Positions 44,670 through 55,769 of a stretch of 64,000 nucleotides of DNA are shown in pieces. Under the pieces are notes generated by a model. The model did not search any database. It was not told the DNA's origin and saw only the letters and a list, made by a program, of their open reading frames with translations. Within the stretch, counting starts at the first letter, position 1; the number at the start of each line of letters is the position of its first letter. This DNA comes from Canna indica (taxonomy: Eukaryota > Streptophyta > Magnoliopsida > Zingiberales > Cannaceae): NCBI GenBank assembly GCA_034359265.1, contig CP136898.1:39951501-40015500 (forward strand). The letters run 5' to 3'. A program made the translations under genes and the position numbers.

Positions 44670-45830
44670 AGTTGTTCAAATATCCACACTAGAAGGGGGT
44701 TAAATAGTGTGTAGCTAAAACTAGCTTCAACTACAATTTTTTTGATTCAAACTCGTTCACAACCAAATTGATGTTCTTTTAAGTATGATGCTTAGACAAG
44801 TAAATATATCAAATGAAAGCAACTAACAAGGCAATGCTAACACGATTGACTATAGCGGTTCGGCCAAACCGCCTACTCTACTACCTTGGCTTCACACTAA
44901 GGATTTCCATCCAAACCTCTTTATAGACTGAGTGTTTCCCTTTGAATATAATGATGACTCACTTCTCAATCCTTTGAGAAAGTCTCAACACCTATTCACT
45001 TAGGCAAAACACAAATCTAGAAAGAACCCTAAGATGTTTACCTAGCACACCTTTCAAGCTAACAATGAGAAATATACTTAAAGAACAATGGAAAACAAGA
45101 ACAAAAGGAGCAAGGAGATGAACCAAGCTTGTGTGCTCCTTTCTTACCCTTCCAAGCCTCCAACTCCTCAACTCGAATGATGCGATTTGAAGCCGGAGTC
45201 GAGATGCGAAGAGCACTCCGAGTAGAAGATGAATCGTCGAAGCTCAAGCATGAAAATCAACTTTGGAGGGCTTAGAAATCTCTCTTGAAGGCTTAAAGAT
45301 CTGTGGAAGAAGGTAGGTGAGTGTTTATGAGGGGTATTTATAACCCCTCACTCGAATAGGTCACCCAACGGGCATTTCTACCTGTTGGGGCTGCCCAGTC
45401 AGTGGTCGGCCGATGGCCGATCGATCAGCCGAGCAATCGGAGCTCTCTATGAGTTTTTGGGCTTCTCCGGTTGATGGCCTGCTGATGGGTCGGTCGATCG
45501 GCCGTCGACCGCCCATCTGCCAGACCTACAGTTTGCTAATTTTTGCTATTTTTTCACGCGATGTTCATTTTCGGGTTTCGTCTCTGAGTTTTAACTTGGG
45601 ATTTATTACAATCGGGTTTGGGAAGATATCCTAGAGTCATATTTCATTGATTTCTATTTTAATCCTACGATTCTGTGCGATCGTCGTCAGAGCCATTTTT
45701 GATGTTTCTTGGCATTTTTTTGAACAAAGTTCACACACGTATCGTACCATCAACCTAAACTAAAAACTCCACAAATGGATTAATTTCTTGTTTGTTATCA
45801 TCAAAAATAGGGGCAACCCTTGGACCAACA
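44670..45830 (-). repeat. 3' LTR of copia element 1
   Basis: On the plus strand it begins AGTTGTTCAAATATCCACAC (first base T mutated to A) and ends CCCTTGGACCAACA. It aligns over its full length with 54436-55605. TATAAATA on the minus strand is at 45342-45335, with a palindrome-rich segment behind it. Confidence 0.9.
45335..45520 (-). promoter_or_regulatory. U3 palindrome array, hairpin and TATA box of copia 1 3' LTR
   Basis: Reading on the minus strand: palindromic segments with CGATCGGCC, CGGTCGATCGG and CGGCCGATGG (about 45520-45400), then a hairpin with arms CCCAACGGG and CCTGTTGGG (45364-45389), then TATAAATA (45342-45335) about 21 bp further. Confidence 0.65.
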
Positions 45831-47033
45831 ATCTCCTCCTTTTTGATGATGACAAACAAAACATGAAAAGTAAACAATTCTAAGTGCTCATTTGTGAGTT
45901 CTTGATAAATCGGATAGAAAACTAACGTATGCTCCCCCTATCAACATGCATATCTAACTTATGACTCCCCCTATCTATATGCATCATAAAATAAATGTGA
46001 CCAAGTCTTTTCTCCCCCTTTTGACATCAATCAAAAAGGGCAAGAATACAAGGTACTATTAATGAGTTTATCATGAAAACTACAAAATCCAGAAAAACTA
46101 AGTATTATCTACCACTATAGTCCTCCCTACCAATGTGAGCCTATGGAAGACAAACATCAATAAGTCGCAAAGCCCCACTACAAGACATTACATGAGTGTG
46201 ATGACACTACACAAAAATCGGTTTTTCAAAGGCCATGCAATTTTTTGAAAACTCAAGCATATGGAAGATTGCAAATTCCTAATTGCATCCTTAAGTTGGT
46301 AAAACTTTCTTCATTTAAGGTTTTGTAAATATGTCTACAAATTGTTTATCGGCAGGCACAAATTCTACGGAGATATTACCCTTAGCTACATTGTCTCTAA
46401 GAAAGTGGTGCCTTAGGTCAATGTGTTTAGTCCTAGAGTGTAACACTCAATTTTTAGTTAAGTTAATTGCATTAGTGTTATCACAATGTATAGGTATGCA
46501 TGAATAGCTAAGTCCATAGTCCATAAGGGTTTGCTTCATCCAAAGGACTTGTGCACAACAGCTAGCCACGGCGATGTATTCCGCTTTGATAGTTGAAGGT
46601 GCAACCGAGTTTTGTTTCTTGGAAAACCAAGAAATAAGACTCATCTCTAGGAATCGACAACACCCACTAGTGCTTTTTCTATCTACTTTACATCCGACAA
46701 AATCGGCATCTGAAAAACTAATCAAATCAAAAGATACATCAAATGGATACCATAATCCTAACTCAACTGTACCTTTTAGATATCTCAATATGTGTTTTAC
46801 CGCACTTAAATGAGACATCTTGGGGCATGATTGAAACCTAGCACATGCACATACGCTAAACATGATATCGGGCTTACTTGCGGTTAAGTAAAGGAGACTA
46901 CCGATCATACCTCAATATCACTTTTCATCTATCTTTACACCATCTTCATTTTTATCAAGCTTGATGGATGTGCTCATTGGGGTTGAAGCAATCTTGGCTT
47001 CGTTCATCCCGAATCTTTTAATGAGCTCCTTGG

Positions 47034-48634
47034 TGTTGGTGAAATGGCACACTAGGAGGGGGGGGGGGGGTGAATAGTATGTTAACTAAACTTGTCGCCT
47101 AATTCTGGTTCATTTACTTGATTACTTAGGCAATTCACAAATCGAGTAGTAAGAGGAAGCAAGATATTAATGATAAGCAATAAGAAATGCAAGATAAATA
47201 ATGCTAACACAATTATTTATAGTGGTTCGACCCCAATGCCTACTCCACTACCTAAGCACCCCGCTTAGGATTTCCAAACTAGTTTTACTAGATTATATTA
47301 TTTCCCTTACAAAGAGGACTTTACACTAGAAAGTCTCCGCTCTCAAAATGAAGGCACTTCCACACCCGAAAGTATCCCACCTTCCTACCGAGAGCACTCT
47401 CCCACCTCAACCTGAGGGACAACTCAACTAATCCTAGTAAACTAAGTTTACATTGGTGGATTTAAGCTTTAACACCAAGGCAACCACCAACTCAATCAAA
47501 CCTAGCAACCTAGGTTTACACACTTGATATACAATGAAAATAACCAAGAAAATACAATAACAATTAGAGCAATAAACAAATCAAACTATACTTAGCTCCA
47601 AAAGAAACTCCCTAGTCCTCTTGATGCCTTGAGAAGATAAATCTTGAAGGTTCAAAGACTAGATCAAGGTTTTATCATGGAAACTAGGGTTTGTGAGATG
47701 GCTTAAGAAAAACTTTGGAGATGATCAAAGATGGCTCAAAGGAAGCTTAGATGCATCAACATTAGCTGTGGAGAGAGTTTGGGGTGAGTATTTATAACCC
47801 CCAACCAAATAGCTCATCAACAGGCATTTTTCTACCCGTTGGCGACGCCCGGTCACTTGCCGATCGATCGCCGGTCGACCGACTGAAGGCATACTGCCGC
47901 TTTCTGGCACAGTTCGGTCGACCAAAACTGTGCAGACTGCACTGCTTGGTTTGGTCGAGTTTTTGCTTGTTTGCTCGTTTTTGGGTTCCGTCTTCACTAT
48001 GTCTACTTAAAGTTAATAAATGTTAATAACTTTAAAACATAAATGTTATATAAGGATTACCCCCCATTTGGATTCAATAAAAATATCTAAAAAATTAAAA
48101 TCCTTAAGAATCAAAATCTAACTTTTGAGGTCTAGTATAAATTTTCGAAAAACAGAAATTTTCTAATCTTCCGGGTCAAATATAGGTAGGCTAAAGGCTT
48201 CCAAAAAATCCTTAAAAATATCTCGTTATCTAGTTTTTACCTAAGGAACATTTATCGATATTTTTGGTGCCAAGAAAATATCTAAGTCATATAGCCCTCT
48301 AAGGAGCTCCCTTGGCTTAGTGAATTCTTGGGCTATTTTCAGATTTTCCGGTTTTTCATATTTTGGGTGTCGGGATTGGTTTTGGGTTTCTTTGCATCAT
48401 CATGAGGATTTAAAATTTATCTAGACACCCTAAACCTAGACTCTATCTCCCCGACGAATCCAAGCGCGTCGACCAACGTCCTTTCGATTTTTTGATTTCT
48501 CCGATATTTCCGATCGTGGGCGTCGAGCGCTAACCGATATAGAACCTGAACATAATTCTCCATGAAATATTAGTTCCATGTTTGTTATCATCAAAATCGA
48601 GATTAAGACCAAGGTTGAAAACCTTAGGCCAACA
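47034..48634 (-). mobile_element. solo LTR B inside copia 1 pol
   Basis: Plus-strand ends are TGTTGGTGAAATGGCACAC and ACCTTAGGCCAACA. A perfect 5-bp duplication CTTGG flanks it (47029-47033, 48635-48639). It is the same family as solo LTRs A and C. A 12-base G run sits near its left end (about 47059-47070). TATAAATA on the minus strand is at 47796-47789. Confidence 0.93.
47789..47935 (-). promoter_or_regulatory. U3 palindromes, hairpin remnant and TATA box of solo LTR B
   Basis: CGGTCGACCGA at about 47872 and CGATCGATCGCCGG at about 47861 form the array. Hairpin arms near CAACAGG and CCCGTTG (47818-47841) retain one mismatch. TATAAATA follows at 47796-47789, about 21 bp away. Confidence 0.6.
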
Positions 48635-51600
48635 CTTGGTGTACTTTGCTTGATTGATGAAGATGCATTTGTTGGTTTGCTTGATTTGAAGTCCAAGCAT
48701 GAAGGAGAGTTATCCCATCATGCTCATCTCAAACTCTTCTTGCATATATTTGGCAAACCACTCACAAAGCAATTCATTAGTAGCAACGAAAATGATATCA
48801 TCCACATAAATTTGCACAAGTAAGATATCATTTTTATCATTCTTAATAAAAAGAGACACATTGGCTTTTCCAACACTAAAACTTTGTTCAATAAAAAAAT
48901 TGGAAAGCCTTTCATACCAAGCCTTAGGGGCTAATTTTAAACCATATAAAGCATTTTTAAGTTTGAAAACATGATTTGGAAATTCAAAGTTTTCAAAACT
49001 GGGGGCTGTTCAACATAAACATCTTCCGTTATAAAGTCATTCAAAAATGCAATTTTAATGTCCATTTGAAAGAGTTTAAAACATTTGAAACTTGCATAAG
49101 CTAAAAGCATGCAAATTGCTTCTAATCTAGCTATGAGAGAATAAGTTTCCTTATAATCTATTCATTCTTCTTGATTATACCCTTGGGCCACTAACCTAGC
49201 TTTGTTTCTAATGACTAATTCATCTTCATCTAATTTATTTCTATAAACTCATTTAGTCCCAATTACGGTTTGTTCACTAGGCCTAGGTACTAAATCCCAA
49301 ACACCATTCCTTACAAATTGATTTAGTTTCTCTTGCATGGCAATAATCCAAAACTCATCTTCTATTGCTTCCTTAATGTTTTTAGGTTCTACTTGAGAAA
49401 TAAAAGCTACATATTGATAAACATTTCTAAGTTTAAAGTGTGTTACCACTCCCGTTGAGGGCTCTCCAATGACTTGATCAATTGGATGATCTCTTATCAA
49501 CCGGTATCCTTTTGGGAGAGGTGGTAGAGCTTCTTCTTCTTCATCAACTTGAGATAAGGATGATGATGAAGGTTCTTCATCATCTGGTTCCTCATTGAGT
49601 TCATCTTCAACCTCCTTATCATGAAAGGTCAACTCCTCAAGTTCTTTACCTACATTCACAATCTTAATATTTCTTGAAGAATCATTAGTTTCATCAAAAG
49701 TAACATGCATAAATTCTTCAACAATTATAGTTCTACGATTATATACTCTATATGCCTTAGAACTATTGGAGTATCCAAGGAAAATACCCTCATCGGATTT
49801 AGAATCAAAATTTTCTAGATGCTCCTTAGTGTTTAGAATGAAACATTTACATCCAAAAACTCTAAAATATCCCACACTTGGGATTCTATCATTCCAAAGC
49901 TCAAAAGGAGTTTTCTTGATTCTAGGTCTCAGTAAAATACAATTCAATACATAACATGAAGTATTTATGGCTTCGGCCCAAAAATACTTAGGTAAATTAT
50001 TTTCACAAAACATAGTTTTAGCCATTTCTTTTAAAGTTCTATTCTTCTTCTCAACCACCCCATTTTGTTGAGGGGTTCTAGCGAAAGAAAAGGTATGTTC
50101 AATACCTAGTTCATCACAAAATTCCAATTTTTTTTCATTTTTAAATTTACCTCCATTTTCACTTCTAATTTTCAAAATTAAAATTCCTTTTTCATTTATA
50201 ACTCTCCTAGTAAATTTTTTAAAGAAATCAAAAGTTTTATTTTTCTTAGCTAGGAAGAAAACTCATGTAAATCTCGAAAACTCATCAACCAAAATATAGC
50301 AATATAATTTACCACCTAGACTAGCAACATCACAAGGACCAAAAAGATCCACGTGCACAAGTTCAAGTGTTCTAGAAGTGGTGACTTGATTTATACTATG
50401 AAATGAAATTTTAACTTATTTACCATGTTGACATGCATCACAAAGTCTATCATTTTCAAATTCCTTGGATGAGGCTCATGCTAGCATGTCCTAGCCTTCT
50501 ATGCCACAACCAAGAATCATTTTCCATGGCTACTAAGAATCTACCATAGGGATTAGGCAAAATATTTAAAACTAGTGTGTATATATTTTCATGCCTATTT
50601 CCAATAAACATAATGTCATTAGATGGTGCACTTCTAATGATGCATTTAGATGCTTCAAATATAACTACATACCCATTATCACATAATTGAGATATACTAA
50701 TCATGTTATGCTTCAACCCATCAACCAATAAAACATTTTTAATTCATGGGTAAGGGAGTATACCTATATCTCCAATTCTAACAATCTTACCTTTGGCATT
50801 GTCTCCAAAAGTCACATGCCCACCATCCTTACTTGATAGGGTTGCAAATAGATTGATATCACCCATCATATACTTTGAGCAACCGTGCGCTATCCAATAT
50901 CCAAGTGCTCCTACTTTCTTGAGGATGGTTCTCCATCTACAAAAGGAGAAGAGGAAACTTTAGGTACCCAAATATTTTTGGGTCCTTGATTTTTAGTCAT
51001 CTTAGGAATCCAAGTAAATCTAGTATGGGGGTTCCTCTTGAGTGCACAATCTCTAGCCATATGACCAAAAATACCACATGAAAAATAACTTCCATTAAAT
51101 TTCCTAGCATTATGTATGTGGGCATGGAAGTGTGCATGAATATGAACATTTGTGGTTTTCCTAACATTTGTAACTTTAGGCATGACATTTTTGCAAAGTT
51201 TCCATTTTCTCATTTAGCATGCATAACTCCTTTTTTAAACTAAGCATACTATCATTCAAGTGTTCTACTAGATTACACAAAAACTTGTTTTCACTTTCTA
51301 GTTTTTTATTCTCATTTTCTAAGTTTTTCTTAACATCTCTAAAGGCATGTTTTTCTTCCTTAAGGCTATCTACCTCTTTCCTTAAGGCATTGCATGAACG
51401 TAGCAACTTACCATTCTCTACTTTTAATGATTTGTTGTCCTTTTTAAGTTCTTTAAACTTCTTCCTAATGGCATTGAACTCATCATGCATTTTATCAAAT
51501 TTAATTTATAGTTCTTCTTGCGTAAATGAAAGCTCACCAAAAGTAAATTTTACCTCATTATTATTTGCCATGAGGCAAATATTTGCCTTCTCGCTTTTGG

Positions 51601-51653
51601 TCTCCTCTTCAGTTGATGAGGATTCACTCTTATCCCAAGAAGCCATCATTGCT

Positions 51654-51670
51654 TTCTTCTTCTTCTTCTT

Positions 51671-51700
<30 letters not shown>
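51654..51700 (-). repeat. (AAG)n microsatellite in copia 1 gag
   Basis: A pure AAG run on the coding strand (TTC on plus) encodes about 17 consecutive lysines between the first zinc knuckle and the AMMASWDKS segment. The related element 2 has only a short KKDKYKKKKK stretch here. Confidence 0.95.
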
Positions 51701-51701
<1 letters not shown>

Positions 51702-52453
51702 TTGTACTTGTCATTCTTGTAGAGAGTGGAGGTTGAGGCCATCTTGAGAAGTGGACAATCCTTCTTTAGGTGTCCGATCTTGTTGCAATTGTAGCAATTG
51801 TAGCCTCCCTTTCCTCTCCTCATGCTGCCTCTCATGAAGTTGATGAACCTTCTTGCCATGGTCGCCATTTCTTCAAAGTCATTAATTTCTTCTTCAGATG
51901 ATGAAGGTTCTTCAACCCGGTGTGATGCTTTTAAAGCAATGATCTTGCTTTTGGGGGCATCTTCCTCCTTGTGTGCCCTCATGTGGATCTCATGTGTCAT
52001 GAGAGATCCAATGAGCTCGGTAAGCTTCAAGGTAGCCAATTGCTTGGCTTCTATGACCACGATTACCTTTGACTCCCATGCTTTGGGAATGGAACAGAGG
52101 AGCTTCCTTACCTTCTCCTCTTCTTTTATGTCTTTTCCGAGATTAGATAAGTCATTAGTAATATTTTGGAAATGAGCATACATTTCATCAATTGTTTCAT
52201 GCGATTGCATTCTAAACAATTCATAATCATGCATGAGAAGGTTTATCTTAGACTCCTTAACTTGTGAGGTGCCTTCATGTATAGTCTCTAGGACAATCCA
52301 AAGTTCAAAGGCAGACTTACAAGTTGAAATACGATTAAACTCATTAATGGATAGACTACAATACAATACATTTATGGCCTTAGCATTTGCATTAAAGAGT
52401 CTAACCTCTTCCGGATTTCATTCATCCATATTCTTAGTAGGTTGCTTATACTC

Positions 52454-54229
52454 TGTTGGGTGAAGTGGCCACACTAGAGGGGGGATGAATAGTGTGTTAT
52501 CTAAATCTTTTGCCTAATTCTAATTTTAATCGTTTACTTGATTACTTAGGCATGTTGCAATTTATCAACTAAATACAGAAGAAATAATAAAGTAATTTAG
52601 CACACACAAAGATACCAATGCTAACACAATGATTTATAGTGGTTCGGCCCCAATGCCTACTCCACTAACTAAGCATCCCACTTAGGATTTTCGAACTACT
52701 TTAACTAGATTAATTAGTTTTCTTACAATGAGGACTTTACAACGGAAAGTCTCCGCTCTCAAACCGAAGGCACTTCCACACCCGGAAGTATCCTGCATTC
52801 CGACCGAGAGCACTCTGCCACCTCAACCTAAGGCCAACTCAACTAATCCTAGTAAACTACGTTTACAATGGTGGGTTTAAGCCTTAACACCAAGGCAACC
52901 ATCAACTCAGTCAACCTAGCACTCTAGGTTTACACAAGTGGTATACAATGGAAATAACCAAGAAAATACAATAACAATTGGAGCAATAAACAAATCAAAC
53001 TATACTTAGCTCCAAAAGAAACTCCTAGTCCTCTTGATGCCTTGAGAAGATGAATCTTGAAGGTTCAAAGGCTAGATCAAGGTTTTATCATGGAAACTAG
53101 GGATTGCAAAGAGATGGCTCAAGAAATCCTTTATAGATGATCAAATATGGCTCAATGGAAGCTTGGATCAATTGTCAAGTCTTGTTAATGAAGGTTGGAG
53201 AGGGGTATTTATAACCCCTCAAAGGAATAGCTCTTCAATGGGCATTTTTTCACCCGTTGAATGCCGTTCGTTCGCTTGCCGATCGATTGTCGGTCGATCG
53301 ATCGATCGACCGCCCAGTGACTGCTGGCATTCTGCGATTCTGTCGCTCTGTTCGATCGATCGGAGGGTCGACCGAATGAGTCATGTTTTAGCTCCTCTGC
53401 TATCTGGTCGACTGCTCGGTCGATCAAAGTAGACACTGCCAGTTTTTGACCTCGTTCGGTTGACCGCCTGGTCGACCGAATTGGCTAATGCCAATTTTTA
53501 ACACCATTCGGTTGATCGACCGGTCGACCAAACCTGGGCAAGGCAGTTTGGTTAGACTTTGTTTGTTCGATTTCTGGTTCCGTCTTCGTTAAGTCTACTT
53601 ATATAACATTTCTTAACATTAAGTTAATAACTTTAAAACATAAATGCTATATAAGGATTACCCCTCATTTGGATTCAATAAAAATATCTAAAAAATCAAA
53701 ATCCTTAAGAATCAAAATCTAGTTTTTGGGGTCTAGTACAAATTTTCGGAAAACTGAAATTTCCTAATTTCTCGGGTCAAATATGGGTAGGCTAAAGGCT
53801 TCCAAAAAATCCTTAAAAATACCTCGTTATCTAGTTTTAACCCAAGGAACAATTACCACCATTTTTTATGTTAGGAAAATATCTAGGTCATATAGCCCTC
53901 CAAGGAGTTCCCTAGGCTTAGTGAATTTCAGGACGGTTTTTGAGTTTTCATATTTTGAGATTCGAGGATGGTTTTTGAGTTCTTATGCATCATCATGAGG
54001 ATTTACAACATAAACTGAACACCCTAAACCTAGACTCTATCTTCTCGACGAATCCGAGCGCGTCGACCAACGTCCTTCTGATTATATGATTTCTCCGATA
54101 TTTCTGATCGAGGACGTCGTGCGCTAACCAATATGGAACCTGAAAGAAACTCTTCATGAAATCATTAGTTCCATGTTAGTTATCATGAAAACTGAGATTA
54201 AGACCAAGGTTGAAAACCTTAAGCCAACA
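52454..54229 (-). mobile_element. solo LTR C inside copia 1 gag
   Basis: Plus-strand ends are TGTTGGGTGAAGTGGCCAC and CTTAAGCCAACA, with a perfect 5-bp duplication TACTC (52449-52453, 54230-54234). At 1776 bp it is the longest of the three solo LTRs, largely because of its expanded palindrome array. TATAAATA on the minus strand is at 53213-53206. Confidence 0.94.
53206..53540 (-). promoter_or_regulatory. expanded U3 palindrome array, hairpin and TATA box of solo LTR C
   Basis: The array at about 53275-53535 contains many CGGTCGA, TCGATCGATCGATCGACCG and CGGTCGACC units in both orientations. Hairpin arms TTCAATGGG and CCCGTTGAA (53234-53261) lie next to it. TATAAATA is about 20 bp further on the minus strand. 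Confidence 0.7.
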
Positions 54230-54421
54230 TACTCTACTTGAATCATTCTCCATACATCCATTCCTAATGATTGGAGGAAGCTATTCATTCTTATCTTCCA
54301 ATAGGCATAGTTGTTTCCATCAAAGAGTGGTGGAGTATGGGTAGAGAACCCTTGAGCTAGTTGGATTTCACCAGACATTGTAAGTTGTAGGGTAGATGGT
54401 TAAAACTAATCCTATGACTTT

Positions 54422-54435
54422 GTTCTGATACCAAA
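54422..54435 (-). other. primer binding site of copia element 1
   Basis: The minus strand directly after the 5' LTR reads TTTGGTATCAGAAC, matching the 3' end complement of initiator tRNA-Met (TGGTATCAGAGC) with one change. It sits about 45 bp upstream of the gag start. Confidence 0.85.
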
Positions 54436-55605
54436 TGTTGTTCAAATATCCACACTAGAAGGTGGGGGGTTAAATAGTGTGTAGCTAAAACTAGGTTCAA
54501 ATACAATCTTTTCGATTCGAACTCGTTCACAACCAAATTGATGTTCTTTTAAGTATGATGCTTAGACAAGTAAATATATCAAATGAAAGCAAGTAACAAG
54601 GCAATGCTAACACGATTCATTATAGTGGTTCGGGCAAACCGCCTACTCCACTACCTTGGCTCAACACCAAGAATTTCTAACCAAACCTCTTTATAGACTA
54701 AGTGTTTTCCTTTGAATACAATGAGGACTCACTTCTCAACCATTTGAGAAAGTCTCAACACCTATTCACTTAGGCAAAACACAAATCTACAAAGAACCCT
54801 AAGATGTTTACCTAGCACACCTTTCAAGCTAACAATGAGAAATATACTTAAAGAACAATGGAAAACAAGAACAAAAGGAGCAAGGAGATGAACCAAGCTT
54901 GTGTGCTCCTTTCTTACCCTTCCAAGCCTCCAATTCCTCAACTCGAATGATGCGATTTGAAGCCGGAGTCGAGATGCGAAGAGCACTCCGAGTAGAAGAT
55001 GAATCGTCGAAGCTCAGGCATGAAAATCAACTTTGGAGGGCTTAGAAATCTCTCTTGAAGGCTTAAAGATCTGTGGAAGAAGGTAGGTGAGTGTTTATGA
55101 GGGGTATTTATAACCCCTCACTCGAACAGGTCACCCAATGGGCATTGTTATGCCCGTTGGGGCCACCCGATCAGTGGTAGGCCGATGGCCGATCGACTTA
55201 CCACCGACCGGAGCCCTCTGTGAGTTTTTGGGCTTCTTCGGTCGATGGCCGGCTGATGGGCGGCTCGACCACCCATCGACTGGACCTGCAGTTTGCTGAT
55301 TTTCATTGATTTTTCATGTGATGTTTATTTTCGGGTTTCGTCTTCGAGTTTTTGGCTTGGGGTTTATTACAATCAGGTTTGGGATGATATCCTAGAGGCA
55401 TATTACATTGATTTCTATTTCTAATCTTATGATTCTATGCGATCGTCGTCGGAGCCATTTTTCATGTTTCTTGGCATTTTTCTGAACGAAGTTTGCATAC
55501 GTCTCATACTATCAACCTGAACTCAAAACTCCACAAATGCATGAGTTTCATATTTGTTATCATCAAAATAGAAATCGAGGTATAGGGGCAACCCTTGGGC
55601 CAACA
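54436..55605 (-). repeat. 5' LTR of copia element 1
   Basis: Plus-strand ends are TGTTGTTCAAATATCC and CTTGGGCCAACA. It aligns with 44670-45830 from end to end with scattered substitutions. TATAAATA on the minus strand is at 55112-55105. Confidence 0.92.
55105..55290 (-). promoter_or_regulatory. U3 palindromes, hairpin and TATA box of copia 1 5' LTR
   Basis: The hairpin arms CCCAATGGGCA and TGCCCGTTGGG (55134-55161) pair over 11 bp with a single T-G wobble and a 6-nt loop. TATAAATA is about 21 bp away (55112-55105). Degenerate CGATGGCCGATCG-like palindromes extend to about 55290. Confidence 0.7.
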
Positions 55606-55768
55606 TACTCTTTGTTCCAATTCCATACCCGTCATCTGAATTCCCTCTCACTTAAGCGTCGTAGTATCTTTGCTGGTCACCACTAGAGCCGCGTTGGACA
55701 AGGAGACTCGGAGGCTTGCAGCACCTCCGACTTTAGGTGAGAACATTTGGCACACACCGTGGAGCCGA
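55606..55768 (+). other. gypsy copy 2 LTR end and primer binding site
   Basis: The LTR end (to GTGAGAACA, 55747) is followed by TTTGGCACACACCGTGGAGC at 55748-55767, the form of primer binding site seen in Tat-type elements. It aligns with 12785-12830 and 37200-37345 of copy 1. Confidence 0.65.
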
Positions 55769-55769
55769 G

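Larger units (their letters stand above)
46280..50940 (-). pseudogene. copia 1 pol (protease, integrase, RT, RNase H), broken
   Basis: Protease near 50880 has its Asp-Ser-Gly site disrupted by a 4-bp insertion relative to element 2. GAG-pre-integrase has WLWHRRLGHASMSL (about 50500). The integrase core is best at 50175-49700 (IRSENGGKFKNE, RTPQQNGVVEKKNRTL), followed by an acidic linker and the RT start to about 49246. RT then fragments; solo LTR B (47034-48634) splits it. RNase H at 46908-46447 shows SDADFVGCKVDRKSTSG, KAEYIAVAS and HCDNT. A TGA at 50265-50263 is shared with element 2. Confidence 0.87.
50911..54378 (-). pseudogene. copia 1 gag, split by solo LTR C
   Basis: The start MSGEIQLAQGFSTHTPPLFD is at 54378. 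The reading runs into solo LTR C at 54229 and resumes at 52453. A TGA replaces Trp after NMDE (about 52425). A UBN2-type gag domain follows (INEFNRISTCKSAFELW), then zinc knuckle CYNCNKIGHLKKDC near 51780, a poly-lysine run, a coiled-coil-like Lys/Glu/Asn-rich segment (51490-51180) and a second zinc knuckle near 51070 with Tyr for the first Cys (YFSCGIFGHMARDC). This two-knuckle layout matches element 2. Confidence 0.88.
44670..55605 (-). mobile_element. SIRE-like Ty1/copia element 1, carrying two nested solo LTRs
   Basis: LTRs 44670-45830 and 54436-55605 enclose minus-strand gag-pol. Target duplications are TATTC (44665-44669) and TACTC (55606-55610). Two solo LTRs (47034-48634 and 52454-54229) are inserted in pol and gag. 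Internal sequence is closely related to copia element 2 at 57407-64000. A polypurine tract (AAAAAGGAGGAGATTG on the minus strand) abuts the 3' LTR at 45831. All coding parts carry stops or frameshifts. Confidence 0.9.

Noticed and set aside
53275..53540. Clustered palindromes considered as a CRISPR-like or satellite array
   Set aside because: Spacing and units are irregular and the cluster lies at the same place in six LTRs, so it is part of LTR U3.
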